A stretch of 64,000 bases of DNA from Nyssa sinensis. Its lineage: Eukaryota; Streptophyta; Magnoliopsida; Cornales; Nyssaceae. A program made the position numbers and the translations under genes. The notes below the pieces were generated by a model. It made no database searches, had not been told where the DNA came from, and was given only the letters and a program-made list of their open reading frames with translations. Of this stretch, positions 36,371 through 49,331 are shown piece by piece. Where the stretch lies: contig CM018052.1 of the NCBI GenBank assembly GCA_008638375.1, forward strand, positions 16,805,950 to 16,869,949. The letters are read 5' to 3'. Every line of letters starts with the position of its first letter. Within the stretch, counting starts at the first letter, position 1.

Positions 36371-38267
36371 TCATTCATCACCCGCGTTCTGAACCTCGGC
36401 CACAACGGAAGGGACTTCAACATTATCAATCCCAGACAGATCGAGGTCGGGATAGTTCACGAAGAGATTGGATCTGAAGGTGTCATACCCATGCTGGATT
36501 AGCTCACCATCTATCTCCTCAACTTCGGCCTTCACTTTTGCTTTGGTCTGGGCCTTAGCAAATTCGACTGCTTCTTTAGTCTTCTGGATGGAGGTGGACT
36601 GGAAATTATCAAACTTCTTCTGAAACTCCTCCAACTTCCAAGCAAGGGAGTCCCTGTCAAACTCCATGATGGACAATGAGTTTGCCGCCTCCTTCAACTT
36701 CTCATTGGCAACAGAAGCACTAGACTAGGCTATCCTTAGCTGTAGCCTGGTCTCATCTAGCTCGGATTGGAGGTCGTCGACCATCTTAGCATCCACAGCT
36801 GAGTCCATAAGGGCAGCAAGGCCATGCATGGTCTGCAAAATACGAAACAAGCACGTCAGAGTAGGAAAATTGATAAAATATGAAAGAAAAAGAAAAGTGG
36901 AGGTTCGGAGGATACCTTCAGCTGGAGGGACATTAGCTCTATAATGGTTTTGTCTGTCTTCTGCCCCTTGTACCTCCGTGGGCCGGCAGCCCAGAACTCA
37001 TCGAAGGCCTTCTTCGTGGCTTCATAACTAGAGTCATCAGGCGCTAGGGAAGCATCAGCAGATGCCTTCCCCTTCCCCGTTCGCCTGCTCGGTACTTCAA
37101 GGGCCGAGGGAAGGGTAGGCACTGTAACAACGACCTCCCTCTCGTTTGTAGACGGAGTTCGGTCGGGTGAGTTAGAGAGTAGCCTCCTCCTCTTCGTCTG
37201 GAGTGGTTGCCTGGAGTGGTTGCTCGATAGGGGAAGAGGTCTCCCCCACCTTCTTCTTCTCTAGAGCCCACTTGGTCAGCAGGGACTTCTTTAGGTTTCC
37301 TGCTCGGCTCTTGGTCAGTTCGGTGGCCATCAGATTTTCAAGCGTAAGGACAGTGGTGTGCACTCTGTTACTGGTCTGAAGAAGCTGACAGTAGCTGTCC
37401 TGAAGGTCTAAAGTAAAAATTGACCTCTTCTAAGAAATTTTGACTGCACGAAAATCACAGAACATAGAGGTTAGAAAAATAGTGAAGAAGCAAAAATATA
37501 AACAGAAGCAAAGACACAACGAAAGAAGGGGGTCTCACCCTTAATCCCGATACTCTAGGGAAATGTCGAGATCTGATCTTGGAATTCCTCCCTCTCCCAT
37601 CTTCCTTCTACGAAGAAGTACCACTTCTTCTAAGTCTTATTGGGAGCTGGCACTAAGGAGAAGGGTTTGAACCCCTTGTCAAAGGACATATAAAAGAGGC
37701 CCTCCGACCTCGTGTACTTCAGATCCATATTATTATGGATCAGGTCAAGGTCTATAGTGACACCATTCAGATGACCTAACACTATAAACCCTAACAGGTG
37801 CCTCAAACTGTTAAGGTCGAAGTCGGTAGGGCAAATATTGAACCATTTGAAGAACTATATAACTAGACGAGGCAGAGGGAGTCTAATCCCATCTCAAACG
37901 ATGCAAGATAGACACAGATCTCGCCCGAACGGAGGTCGGAAGGGCGATCTAGAGAGCTAGGGGCTTTGCAAGTCACATTTGAGGGGAAGTTAAAAAGCAG
38001 CCCTCAGGTCGTCTAGCATGCCCTGAGTAACGGCATTTCTCCTTCCTCTCTTTGGGAAGGCCTGCCAAAGGCCTCCCCTACTCTGTTACTAGGATCAAGA
38101 AAGCCATCAACAATCCTAACTCCAGGACTAGAAGGAGACTCTACTAACCTATTTTTGGCACTACCGAAGGAACTACTACCCACAATATAAACTTAGGATG
38201 GCACTGTTGTCTCCGAAGAGCCTCCTGTGCTATGACTAGTGCCTGACATTGCGTTTAAGGCTGACAT
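36371..38267 (-). pseudogene. Element D antisense accessory gene, three exons
   Basis: ATG at 38267 (context ACCATGTCAGCC). Exon 1 runs to 37539 and holds the PF04195-like block, interrupted by stops and indels. Intron 1 is 37538-37444 (GTGAGA...GTGCAG, 95 bp); joining across it keeps frame into KRSIFTLDLQDSY. Exon 2 has basic tracts (LEKKKVGE, RRTGKGKASA). Intron 2 is 36915-36833 (GTATCC...TTGCAG, 83 bp), after CTCCAGCTGAAG and before ACCATGCATGGC, phase 0. Exon 3 is coiled-coil-like and ends with YPDLDLSGIDNVEV and an acidic tail. The intron positions match A and E. Product probably nuclear, by its basic tracts; function unknown. Confidence 0.8.
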
Positions 38268-38510
38268 GGTAAATAAAGGAAACCAAAGAAAAGAACAGCA
38301 ACAGAAGAAGAAGAAAAAGAAGAAGAGGAAGTAAATGGAAAGGAAAATGAGATGGGGATAGACGAATCAAACCTGAAGCATGACTGGAGGAGGGAGCTTT
38401 GAACGGCGTTGATCTCTCCGAGCTTTCTAGTCACTCTGACTTAACGATAGGGAATTCTTTTGAAATAAAGAAAATGATGAAGGGAAGGGCGTACATGTGT
38501 CCCTTACCCC

Positions 38511-38520
38511 CTTTTTATAG
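38511..38520 (-). promoter_or_regulatory. TATA box of the element D antisense gene
   Basis: CTATAAAAAG on the minus strand, about 245 bp upstream of the ATG, between the accessory gene and the 3' LTR. Element E has TATAAATA at the matching place; element A a degraded version. Confidence 0.6.
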
Positions 38521-38707
38521 ATTCGCAGAAGTGGGGGCCCAACCAATCGAACCATCACGGCGGTTGAGGTTAATGATGGCCTTGAAAGCCCAAACGGTGG
38601 CCTGTGTAATGAATGTCACATCAACGATCATCTGGGGAAACGAAAAGACAAGACGCGTGACTTTACGGAAGCGCTCAACCCTAGTTACGCGTATTACTAA
38701 ACTAAGG

Positions 38708-38724
38708 CTCGGGGGGGAAGTAGC
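38708..38724 (+). other. Element D polypurine tract
   Basis: CTCGGGGGGGAAGTAGC directly before the 3' LTR. Confidence 0.85.
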
Positions 38725-39276
38725 TGATACGCCATAGAGTGACAGGCTAGTTTCCACATGACATGTGTACCTACAGAACTGCCAAAGCTCATCCATCCAG
38801 AGCAGGTTTAAACATATGGACTTCAGAGCTTATAGATTGGAAGCCCATGCAACCCTCAGACTCGCCTCAAGCTCAAAAGTCACTATGAACACTCACAAGA
38901 AAGTTTCGAGTTTATTGCCGCCTTAAACACTCTACCGAGCTAAGGATAAGGAAACAGTATTCAACAAGAAAACTGCCATCTACAGATATCGTTCAAGCGT
39001 AGTGTCCAACATAGTAACTATCATTCTCTGACAATCAAATCTCTACTTTCACGACTCCAAATCCTAATCAACTTAGGAAATCCATAGCCTATAAATAAAG
39101 CCCTAAGGTGCACTTTTTAGTTTATACTCATTCAATTACTTTCAATTTTGTTTTATTGACTTTATCATCGGAGCGGCTACCGCCAAAGCCAACCCGGTGG
39201 CCCTCTGATCTCTTTCTTTGAGTGTTCGGTAAGCAAGGAGGAACGAAGCCCCCACTGATTAGAAAGTGCAACATCA
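38725..39276 (+). repeat. Element D 3' LTR
   Basis: 552 bp, TGATACGCC to CAACATCA, TATAAATA at 39090-39097, followed by TSD GTAAT. Confidence 0.93.
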
Positions 39277-41130
39277 GTAATTTTCTTAATAAATAACTAA
39301 ATATATTCATGGCCTCTTTCTATAGGAACTATTTTACATTTGATATTACTTTAAAAAGTTAAAAATTTCTTTTATTACTTACTATAAAAAAAATATTAAT
39401 CCAAAAAAACTATTATTATTCTCATGTATATGTATATATTATTCAATTTCAATTAAAATTGACCTTCATAGAGTAAATATACAAAGATTTGGCAGAGATT
39501 GAGAGTTACAACTTCATATTTGTGTGTTAGCAAGCTGAGTTGTTTTAGAGATGCGCCCACTTCAACAGAATGGTCCAAGCCCAACTAGAATTGAGTAGCG
39601 GCAACATCAAGAATCAAGTAGGAACTAGACTGAGTCAGTCATAATTTTGCAATCCGAGTCCTTTTGCATTGGAGGCACAGTATTCTAATCACAGTTATCA
39701 AATCAGATCCACCATTAATCTTGTGAGTGCACTCACTATTCACTGGTTCAACTGGTTCAACTATTTTTTATTATAAATATAAGTATCCATTTAGTAGTGG
39801 TGTTAATATACTTTTTAATTAAGTAAAAAAATATTTTTTACAATTTCTTTGATTTAAAAAAAATCACGTTTGATACTTATTTCTCAAAAATAATTTTAGC
39901 TTTTTAATATTATTCTTCAAAAATAAAATAAATATCTAGACTATTGTAAAACCATGAAATGCCGTTCTTTATAGTTTTATAACATTACATGCAGTTCTTT
40001 TCAACTTTATGACATATTTCAAACTATTATACTAAATGTTTCAATTGCATAACTGTTTTCAGAATACTGAAATAAATATTTGAATTGTATACTTTTAAAT
40101 AGTATATCTTTAAATGTTTTATAGCATGCATAACTTAAAGAATGTTTTGCAAACATATTTTCAGTTTTTATGCCCCCAACAGGCCCTATAGGAGGTTAAG
40201 ATCTGGTAGACTTCAAAAGAGTCTATATAAATAACTCGGCCGGGAGTCACAATCCAGTAAGTGACTCGACCAATAGTCTAAATTCGATAGGCCATGTAAG
40301 CCTAGAACTCTAGATTACATACATAAGTGACTATTACAAGTTCGCAAGGACATAACTTATAGTTTTTTGGCACAAAATGTTTTAAAACTTCAATTTACAA
40401 GTCACTATGTGACTACTTATGATCCTAAGGGACCAAGTTTTTAAGAAGTGTGGCATGTTTTATTTGCTCACAAGTATTGAATTTAATGATATCATGTTTA
40501 TCTTGCAAAACTATCTGGCATAAACTCTTACATGATTTCAAGTAAATTCTTGCAACACTTAGTTATATGTTTATGTTTTAAGAATGTCAGTAGCTTTCAT
40601 TACAACTCTTTTTTATTGTTATTCATGAAAGTTTTAAGAATTGTCAAAGTTATGAAAATGGATTTTCAGAAACCCGTGACAGGGGACTGGTGTTACTCAT
40701 GAGTTTTTCATTAAGCTCACATGGTTTTATCCTGTATATTTTCAAGAACGACTAAGAAGCTACATATCCATATGCTAGTAAGCTATAATAAACATAGACT
40801 CTAGCTAGAAGATGATTAGTATTCCAGCCATAAAAATAGCAACCTTTGTTCAGATACTCTTATATAATGTAATGATGGATTCATATTATTATAGCTCTGA
40901 TATTATGTTACTTATCCTCTGTCGAGTGTGACTGCATTCAAACAAAAAATTTTACAAACTCAGATTTCTGTTACATAATTTTATATAATTGAATACAATC
41001 TACTTGAATATGTAAAGAGGCTTCGGTTAGACACATCATCAATATGCTAAACAAAGTTAGTGTATTAGCGAAGTGCCTAACTAGTTGGTCATTATCTCTA
41101 ATCCGCATAGGTAGGGTTTAGGATGTGATA
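39277..41130. other. AT-rich region, probably including a degraded solo LTR at its right end
   Basis: No coding frame seen. The last 30 bp (CCGCATAGGTAGGGTTTAGG, then ATGTGATA) resemble the 3' ends of family B LTRs and abut an ORF fragment abruptly at 41131, suggesting a related LTR inserted there. Its left border and TSD were not found. Confidence 0.4.
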
Positions 41131-44100
41131 GCCCCCTCACATCATGAGTCAATGGTATTCCTATTAGATGTGACTCCTCCACCCTAGCCAACATTCTCAA
41201 AATCCCAAAAGGGGATTTTCAAATCTTCAGCACCAATGTTTGGGCACAAATGGATGAGTTCGATCTACTTGAAACTGTTCGATTCATTTGTGCAAACCCT
41301 GGAATTGAACAAGCCAAAAGCCTCCGAACTCACTTTTGAATCTTAGATCATTTATAGCATTATCACCTATAACATCTTTCCCCGCTTCGGAGGTCGAGAT
41401 TATATATCCTATTTAGATATATTTCTCAAGTGGTGCCTCTTCAATGTCAAAAAGATCAATCTCACCTATATAGTCATTCAACACTTGAATGATTTTAAGA
41501 AAATGAAAAATGGTGTCGTACCATACGACATTCTTCTCACCACCATTTTTAAACACTTTGACATCGACCTTTACTCCGAAACCGAAATCCAAACTGTTAC
41601 ACCAAAGGATGTCTAGATAACCTGTACCTTCAAACTCATGGGTTATAAGTCCACACTCGATGGGTGGGTTCCAAAAATAGGCATACAACCTTCTAACCCA
41701 CAAACCATCGATAAAAATGAAAATCCCACTAAGACTCGCTCACCTTCTCACATTCCACCTAACATTCCCACTCCTCTAACTCAAACAACCAAATCACAAG
41801 CCACTCCCTTCGACACCAACCAACCCATCCTCTCCACCCTCTGAAACATAGAAACCTACATCACCGATCACATAAACACCACAACCTAAGAGGTGATTGT
41901 AAAGACTCAGAAATATTTTCTAAGTATAAGATATAAAATGTGGACAATAATGTAATTAAGAAATAAAATGATGCATAAATAAGATATATAAAGAATATAC
42001 ATAATTTAAGAATAGATTAGGACATGATTAAGTGGATTAAGTGTTAGCAACTTAAGTAAAAAGACTAAAAAATGCTTGGAAATAAAAGGACAGGAAAAAG
42101 AAACAAGGGAGGACAAAAAGGGGAATTTATACTATGCCTTATTTTTGGCCTTATAAGACAACTTCCCTACACACCATAAACACAAACTAAAAACACAAAC
42201 ACCTTTACTAGTAAAAGAAAGAAAGGGAGAGAGAGAGAGAGAGAGGAAGACAAAAGGGGGAGAAAATTAGGGCTTTTAGGAATTCTTGAAAAATCATAAA
42301 AGATTAGAGCTATCTGTTGGAAGATTGAAAGAGAACAAACCTTATTTCACCTACAAGCACCAATTAGAGTTAGTGATTACGGAGATTTTAGTCAAAATCA
42401 ACGAGGGCAAAGTTAGAGTTTCTACCACAAATTGAAGAATTTAGGTAGGGATTTCTAAACCTATGTATAAAACTTGTGTAGATAGGTTTATCATACATCT
42501 ATCTCATCTCTTCCTATGGAATTATTCTTTTGTTTGCATGTTAGGGCATATCTTGCATGTGCTTTGAAAATCTATATATTAGTTGCATTCATAACATGAA
42601 ATGACTTGTTTTTACCTTGCTTTACTATCAAATGTACTCCCGGTTGAATGCGAAAAGGATTGTTTGGTGAAATTACAAAATGGGTTTGCTTGTATTATAC
42701 TTGCTATTATAAATTGCACACTAAGTGTTTATGGTAATGTCTAAATGGATGTTTGAAATGAATTCATGATAATTGAATGAAATTATATGAATAGTTAACT
42801 ATCTTGATTAACCTAGTGTGAATTATACATATGAGTGTGGATGATAAGCCCTTGAAAATATAAGAATGGAAACTTGGAAAGTAATGAACATTGGACTAGA
42901 GTTGGGGCACGTCAATTTGTGTGATATTGAGCATAGTGAGATTGTGTTTACCCGAGGTTTTATTTGGTGTTCGGGATGGTGTCTCTCATCGGCTTGTGAG
43001 CCATAAACCCGCATAGGTGGTTGCATGTCTCTATCGGGTTAGTAGTTTATAAAGCACACAAGGTTTACTCGAGGACAACTAGGAAATTAGTCTTGGAGAT
43101 AGAAGCTTGAGAATTGACGACAGGAAAAGTTGAGAATTAAAATAACTTGAAAAAATTATGAACTTCTACAAATTGACTTATCTTTAGTTGATTTACATGG
43201 TGCCTTCTTTTTTTATGATCACGAATGTAATGTCATGATAGAACATTCTCTATTGACCCGTTGTGCTTGTGGTGAAATACATACTTTGTGATCACTTGTG
43301 TGCCACTAAAAATGCGCAAGCAAAGAAACGTAAGTTGAAGACTTATTACGAATACATTTTTTAGAAAATCTCTATTTTTGTTTACTTAAACTTCATAAAC
43401 TCCTTTAGGGAGCTTTCTTGAATATATTTTTCCCTTGGAATGGGCTATGTATTTTGTAGTCTAAATGTATATAAATGAGAAGCTTGATGGTGATGTAAAC
43501 ATTGTAAGAAACTTGACTTGTCTTTTGAGTTTGTGGGAATTGTGAAGCATGAGATTTGAGTCTTGATTTTGGTGTATTGTTTCTTAATAAATAAAAGTGA
43601 TGTTGGATGTTTAATGAATGTTAGATTATAATATGAATATTGAATGGAATGAAAATAGATGTTTAAGACTCTTGAGAATTAAGTTGAATCAAGAAAATGA
43701 CCCAACATAGGAAGGATTTTTGAAACAAAGCAGAGTAGGGGGACCCAGGCCTGATCGACACTCGAAAGTGCCTATCGGCATAGAGAGGTGGAAAACCCCC
43801 TCTTAGTGTGTCAATCGGCACTAAGAGAGGGGCCTGACCACCTTTCTCATTATTTTGTCAGTTTGGCTTCCAGACTATTTTTTCACCACCTGATTTGTCT
43901 CATATGGACTTTTAAACATAAATAAGGGTATTTGAACTCATTTTCTATCCAATTATCTCATCTTAAGAAGACTAGGAATGAGCTTACACACCTCACCCCT
44001 AGGCCTCCTTAGTTTTGGGGCATGACAATTTTGAACAAGCTCAAGGACATAGGAGAACAGATCAATGTTTACATTCTCAAGATCTGAGCCCACTCCTTGT

Positions 44101-44228
44101 ACGAGCACAATAAACGAAAACATGGAGAAACTCGAGCAGATGTCATTAAAATCAAGGAAGTCCTTGAACGGATTTTAATGACTCATCATCATCCTCCAGC
44201 TCAACCTATTCATCTTCCACCTCCTTGA
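41131..44228 (+). pseudogene. Plant transposon-type ORF (PF20167-like), broken and split by a solo LTR
   Basis: Fragments in frame segments read VNGIPIRCDSSTLANILKIP, NIFPRFGGRDYISYLDIFLK and VVPYDILLTTIFKHFDIDL, the pattern of the 'putative plant transposon protein' domain. A Pro/Thr-rich tail follows to 41841. After the insertion 41898-44027 the C-terminal part resumes with ILNKLKDIGEQINVYI and ends in a Pro/His-rich tail with TGA at 44226. Several stops and a frameshift. It sits just upstream of a polypurine tract and LTR, so it was probably the last ORF of an LTR element; lineage uncertain (Ty1/copia SIRE-like or other). Confidence 0.65.
41898..44027 (+). repeat. Solo LTR inside the transposon-type ORF
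   Basis: Starts TGTAAAGACTCAG and ends TTTTGGGGCATGACA; the flanking ORF reads on across it. 2130 bp, AT-rich, GA microsatellite at 42227-42246, no gene domain. The flanks share only AT instead of a clean 5-bp TSD, so the right flank may have lost a few bases. Confidence 0.65.
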
Positions 44229-44662
44229 TCTTTTATGATGATGAAAGGGGGAGAAAATTGAAAAGAAATAAGAATGAAGTCACAAACATTTTCCTTCATT
44301 TGTGTAGAACTTTTTGAATATATTTTTTTGGTTTATCTTGTAAAAATCATGAATTTCTAATAAATGTGTTTTGTATAAGATCAATTTTAATACATTAATG
44401 AAATTCTCTTGTTACAATTTGTATTAATATGTTGATTGTATGACTTCATCTGCAAATGGCATATTTTGCACTTTTCTTATAATTGCATAATGATAGGGGG
44501 GATTCATATTGTACCATCAATGCCATGAAAACTAAACATATTAATGCCATGACAACTAAACATTCAAAATAGTGCATAATGATAGAGGGAGATTTATAAA
44601 AACTAATTATAAATTCCTAATATATATTATTTTCTAATTTGCTTTAATGGTTTGTCATCATC

Positions 44663-44676
44663 AAGAAGGAAGGGAT
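44663..44676 (+). other. Polypurine tract before the 44.7-kb LTR
   Basis: AAGAAGGAAGGGA after TTTGTCATCATC, directly before TGTTGGCCC; typical 3' junction of a plant LTR element. Confidence 0.7.
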
Positions 44677-45972
44677 TGTTGGCCCTAAAGGTTTTCAATC
44701 AAGGACATTTTCATAATTTTGATAATAACAATGCATTGATAATATGGACTAATGATTTACCTTAAGTGTCAAAGTAAATATGTCAATGAACTCAAGAGAT
44801 GGTTGACCAAAGCTTGACTAAAGATGAAGATGATCAATTTCAAGGAATCATGCTCACAAGATCAAAATATTAAGTCAAAGTCAAGAAAGCATTTATGCAC
44901 AAAAAGATAGAGTGAAGACTTTTAGTTTTATATTGGATGTATGAGTGATCTAAGATTGATTGATCAAAACGTAATTCTTTAAGTATTTAAATGATTAACT
45001 AAAATCAAGTAACCAAATGATTTTTCAAAAGTATAACAAAGATAGAAACTAAGATTTGAAAAATCAAGAGACTTGAAAAAGAAAAACAGTGAAGAGAATA
45101 GGCATTAAATCTAAATTGTTAAAATCAGTCAACTGAATTCCTAATTCAGTCCGTTGAATCATGTTCACAAAAACATGCATATTTTGTCTTTAGAAGATTC
45201 AGTCGACTAAACTCAAAACTCAGTTAACTGAACAAAGCATTTTGTTAATAAGGCCTCAGCACACTGTCAAATTTAGTCGACCAAAATATTCATTCAGACG
45301 ACTGAATTTCTTAAGCTTTTTACTCAACAAAATGAAATTAGAAGATCCAGTCAACTGAACCTAAGATTTAGTCGATTGAATGACTTTTTATGAAAAATAA
45401 CCTCTACCCTCTGGAAAATTAAGTCGAGTCCTTTAATCGATTGAATGTGTCGATATGACATTTTCAAATTCAAATTTTAAACAGATCCAAAAGGGAGAAA
45501 CGACTATTTTTAAATTCAAACGACTATATTCTCACAATGCCTATAAATAAAGGTTGTTAGAAGAATTTATTACTATCCTTAATATTCATAAGCTTGCCCT
45601 CACTTTCAAATCTTTTTAGTAACTTGAGATCTCATTTATTTTTAGGTCTAAAACTCAAAGTTCTTTCAACTCTTAAATACTCAAGCGTTTACTAATCAAT
45701 CTTTAGAGAGTGAACTTATTTGTATCATTCAGCTCTTAAGAAAGCATTCTTTGGTGAAAAAATCTTTGTATCATCTTATTGCGGTGAAAGTTATAGGTAG
45801 GTGATATCCGGTGAAGCAAAATGGTATATTTTGCTGGGAAAAATAGTGAGGAACTTTTGTTGTACAGGTTTGACCTCTACCTGCAAGGAGATCAAGATAG
45901 TAGAAAAACTTAAGTGGGGATATTTGAATTGAAGACGTATGAGTTTTTTTGAACCTCATAAATCGTTGTGTT

Positions 45973-46020
<48 letters not shown>

Positions 46021-46135
46021 ATTCTTTACTTATGCATATTTAGCATTTATATTTAAAGTTTATAAAAGTAACCAAGATTTGCAAAATATCCTATTCACCC
46101 CCCTCTAGCGTGAATATATAGGTAATAGATACATT
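44677..46135 (+). repeat. 3' LTR of a decayed element (right border approximate)
   Basis: Starts TGTTGGCCCTAAAGG after the polypurine tract. Near its end it has TATTCACCCCCCTCTAG, a phrase common just inside plant LTR ends. Contains a cluster of CAGTCGACTGA-like palindromes (45120-45440) and a CT microsatellite. The last base is uncertain (about 46135-46141) because the matching 5' LTR is not in the window. Confidence 0.65.
45975..46018. repeat. (CT)n microsatellite
   Basis: About 22 uninterrupted CT units near the end of the LTR. Confidence 0.96.
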
Positions 46136-46772
46136 AGCACATTAGCAATGAGTTGATAACTATTTAAGACCTTTATGCTTCCACAAATCTCAATGATCAA
46201 AATCTCTTTCCTTTACAAGGTCTACGCCCAGCGTCTTATTATATAACCATGCAAAAACATCTAACAATTCCATCAGGAGTTCAAGCAAACTGTGTTTCTG
46301 TTCTCTAATCATTTCTTTTCAAACGAACACCGGTCATGGAACTTTTGAGTCAATTGACAAATAAACCTCCTTGAGGAGTTGTAGTTAAGGTCGGAACCCA
46401 TCTTAGAAGCATTCAAGAGCTTTGTTGGGCTCTTCGATGATCTGGTCTTATTCTACCATATAACATTCTTCATCGGGGGTTTATACTAGCATAACCTCAC
46501 ACACCATCATAAATAGTAAATGATTTTAACATTTGGCATGTAGATTTTTGTGACTACGGGTTGCTCAGGGTCCTTGCCTTTTTGTTTTCTTTCCATGGAT
46601 GGGAGGAAAAGTCCTTTACAGGTATCTTTGCATAGATGGTAAATGGGAAGAGACTCATCTCTATATATTCGGTAGAGTATATTGAATTTAAGTAGTGTGT
46701 TTCATTATAGGAAAATAGGCGCATAGTTTCATTGATTGTTACTACCTTCTGGTTAAGGATTCCCTTTGCATA

Positions 46773-47117
46773 TTAGTGGTACATAGATGGGACTATTGTG
46801 AACTTGTGGACCCAGATCCTTCCCAATAATGCGTAATAAATGGTATCCTTTTGTATCATGTGGAACCTGGCATGACATCTTATGGGTCCTACTTCTAGGT
46901 CTATTATGACAGCTCTCAAGCTCTTTTGCTTTTTAAAACCAAACCCTACAATGTCAACGAGAGATCCAGGCATGTCCTCCACGGTGAGGCCAACAATAAA
47001 AAACACCTTTAAGGAGATTATGTTGATGGAAGCACCACCATAAAAAAATCCTCGTGAGAACTCCACCCCGTTAAGAAGGATGGGAACATATAGTGGTCTA
47101 TTTTGTACGTAGGGCAC
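46773..47117 (-). pseudogene. Retropepsin-like protease domain of the remnant
   Basis: A 114-residue open stretch with LYVPILLNGVEFSRGF, then FYGGASINIISL, and the C-terminal LLGRIWVHKF. In this protease group the catalytic motif is DGGAS; here the Asp is Tyr, so it would be inactive. RT, RNase H and integrase that should follow on this strand are absent. Confidence 0.8.
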
Positions 47118-47649
47118 AAGGCGATCAGATTTTGTGAATGAGACGGCGGTATAGGCATCTTTGATTGTTCGTCACAAATATCCATCAATGGTTGTGCACA
47201 TTTCTCCATTTTGCACCACGATTTTTTAAACTACGTTGGTCGTTTATAATCTTGGTTGTTTCTCGAAACCCATTGAAAAGCCATTTAAAATTTGTGTATT
47301 CCTTGAACTTACAGATTTCGTCATCTGTTACCAGGGCAACAAGACAGACCAAAGTAGTTTGGTGATTCTCGGGGATATTCTTATATTGATCAAAGATGGT
47401 GACAATTTAAACGACTACCTCACCTTCATGGTAGGACAAATGATCTTCATCGACAAATGCTTTTGTATTGAAGCTAAAGTTTGTTCTTAATCTAATGGAA
47501 AAACCTTCTCAAAGTCTAGTGGTCCATAAATGAATGATTGGTGGCTTTATAGAAGTCACAATAAGTGGGGTCGTCTTTTCCTTTGTTGGTAGGGAGCTTG
47601 TAGGGAGTAGGCAGCTCCAAGACTCCATCATTTAACCATTATTTAAGTA

Positions 47650-49329
47650 AGATACATACCTATTTTATTTTGCATGGAAATTCTGGCGGATAAGTTCCTC
47701 GCATATTTTTGCCTAACCTCGAAGTGTCTTCCCCTTTTTGTGAAGGGCAACAGTAGCTCTACGTCGAACTCCCCTTGGGATGACTGTCACGACTTTAGCT
47801 TGAGTCTTTGCTTCCTTAACAGAATTAGTAATCTACCCAACTCCTTCGGTTAGCCTAAGGAAGTTCGATATGTTGTGGTTGATGAGGAGAACTTTGAACT
47901 CCGTTATCATTCCATCGATGCATATTTTTATAAGTTCCTCTTTCGACATAGGTTCATAGCAGTCTAAAGATCTCTCACGAAACCTCTTAACATAATCTTG
48001 AAGGGATTGTTGGCTTTTTTTGGGTGATCTTAGCAAGGATGATATTGTTGATGCGTTCCTCTATATGAAAGAACTTCGAGTGGAACTTGCTCACCATCTC
48101 ATCCTAATCTTGTATGAAACTTTTAGGGAGGCCCAAGTACCATGTATAAGCTCAATTTATGAAGGACTTAGAGAACTCCTTCAACCTTAGGTTGGGGTCA
48201 TTCCCATAATGGTTGAGGGTCTCGATGAAGCGATAGACGTGTTCATAAAAGCTACCCTTTTTGCCATCATATCTTTAGAATCTTAATGATTTATTCCCTT
48301 TAGGATATGGCAATAATGCCACTTTTAAGGGGTAAGGAGGTGCAAAATGGCAAAATAAAAACCCTACCTCTCTTTTTTAAGAAAGGATTTTAATTCCTTT
48401 TGGGTTAAGGATAGTAAGAGGTTTGGATATGATATTTTCTTGTGGCACCTCTCCTTGCACATAGGCCTGATTTAGTTATAGTGCAACTACAGTGAGTGGT
48501 GGTGTTGATGTTCGGTCCACACGTACAAGAAGGGCCTCCTTAACCACTTGATATTCCTCTTGTAAGACATTCACTATGGGCTTTGCGCCCTTTCAGATAT
48601 GGCAATAACGCCACTTCTAAGGGGATAAGGAGGTGTAAAATGGTTGAGTAAAAACCTTACCTCTCTTTTTGAAGAAAGGATTGTAATTCCTTTTGGATGT
48701 TAAAGATAGTGAGAGGTTTAGATATGGTATTTTCTTGTGGCACCTCTCTTTGCACACAGGCCTGATTTGGCTATGGTGCAACTGTAGTGAGCGGTGGTGT
48801 TGATGTTCAGTCCACACGTACAAGAAGGGCTTCCTTAACCACTTGATCTTCCTCTTGTAGGACATTCATTGTGGGCTCTATGCCCTCTTGGGTTTGTCAT
48901 AGGGCATTGGGTAGTCCCATTGAGCCATTGGGGGTAGCCTTTCTCCCTGTTTGATTGTTGAGGATAGTGTCAAGTATAACTGTTGCGTTTATTGTATGGC
49001 GTACAAAATGAGTATCAAAGGATCGTTTGGTGCTAAACCAATGCGATAATATGGAGGGGAAACCTAGTGCTACATATGGACTCTTGGTCTCATTTCTTGA
49101 GAATGAATGATAGAAATTAGCATATTCATGGCCTTGAGGGCCTGTGATGATGTGGTTGCTTGAGTAAGAGGTGGAAAACCTTTTTCTTTTCTTTGATAAT
49201 GGCTCTTGTATGGTCTAAAAGAAGATGAGGGATTTCATCCTTTTGGTATGGACTCTCAGTGTTAAAATTGTCCCTCAAAACAACAGTTGGTGTCATTTGA
49301 TGTATACTACTTCCCAACAGAGTCGCCAA
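47650..49329 (-). pseudogene. gag of the remnant (broken)
   Basis: The retrotransposon gag core is readable around 48290-47833: FYEHVYRFIETLNHYGND, then KFHSKFFHIEERI, then QDYVKRFRERSLDCYEP. Stops and a frameshift near 48020 break it. The N-terminal part (49329-48890) is separated from the core by a doubled segment. The gene begins next to the primer binding site. Confidence 0.75.
48303..48890. repeat. Tandem duplication of about 295 bp in gag
   Basis: Two adjacent copies, each starting GATATGGCAATAA.GCCAC and running through TGGTGTTGATGTTC.GTCC to GGGCT.T.TGCCCT. They differ at many positions, so the duplication is old. Confidence 0.9.
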
Positions 49330-49331
49330 AA
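49313..49331 (-). other. Primer binding site of the remnant
   Basis: TGGCGACTCTGTTGGGAAG on the minus strand, 3 bp from the LTR end; a familiar PBS type in plant gypsy elements. Confidence 0.75.

Larger units (their letters stand above)
26279..39276 (+). mobile_element. Element D: Tat-lineage retrotransposon with deleted gag core
   Basis: LTRs at 26279-30014 (split by B4; 566 bp without it) and 38725-39276 (552 bp). Perfect TSD GTAAT on both sides. Same gene order as element A, including the antisense gene and post-pol tandem array. A roughly 545-bp stretch of gag present in A is missing at about 30846, so the copy could not make Gag even apart from its stops. Confidence 0.93.

Noticed and set aside
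46773..47117. Minus-strand ORF as a host aspartic protease
   Set aside because: Sequence and neighbouring gag, PBS and LTR show a retrotransposon protease with its catalytic Asp lost.
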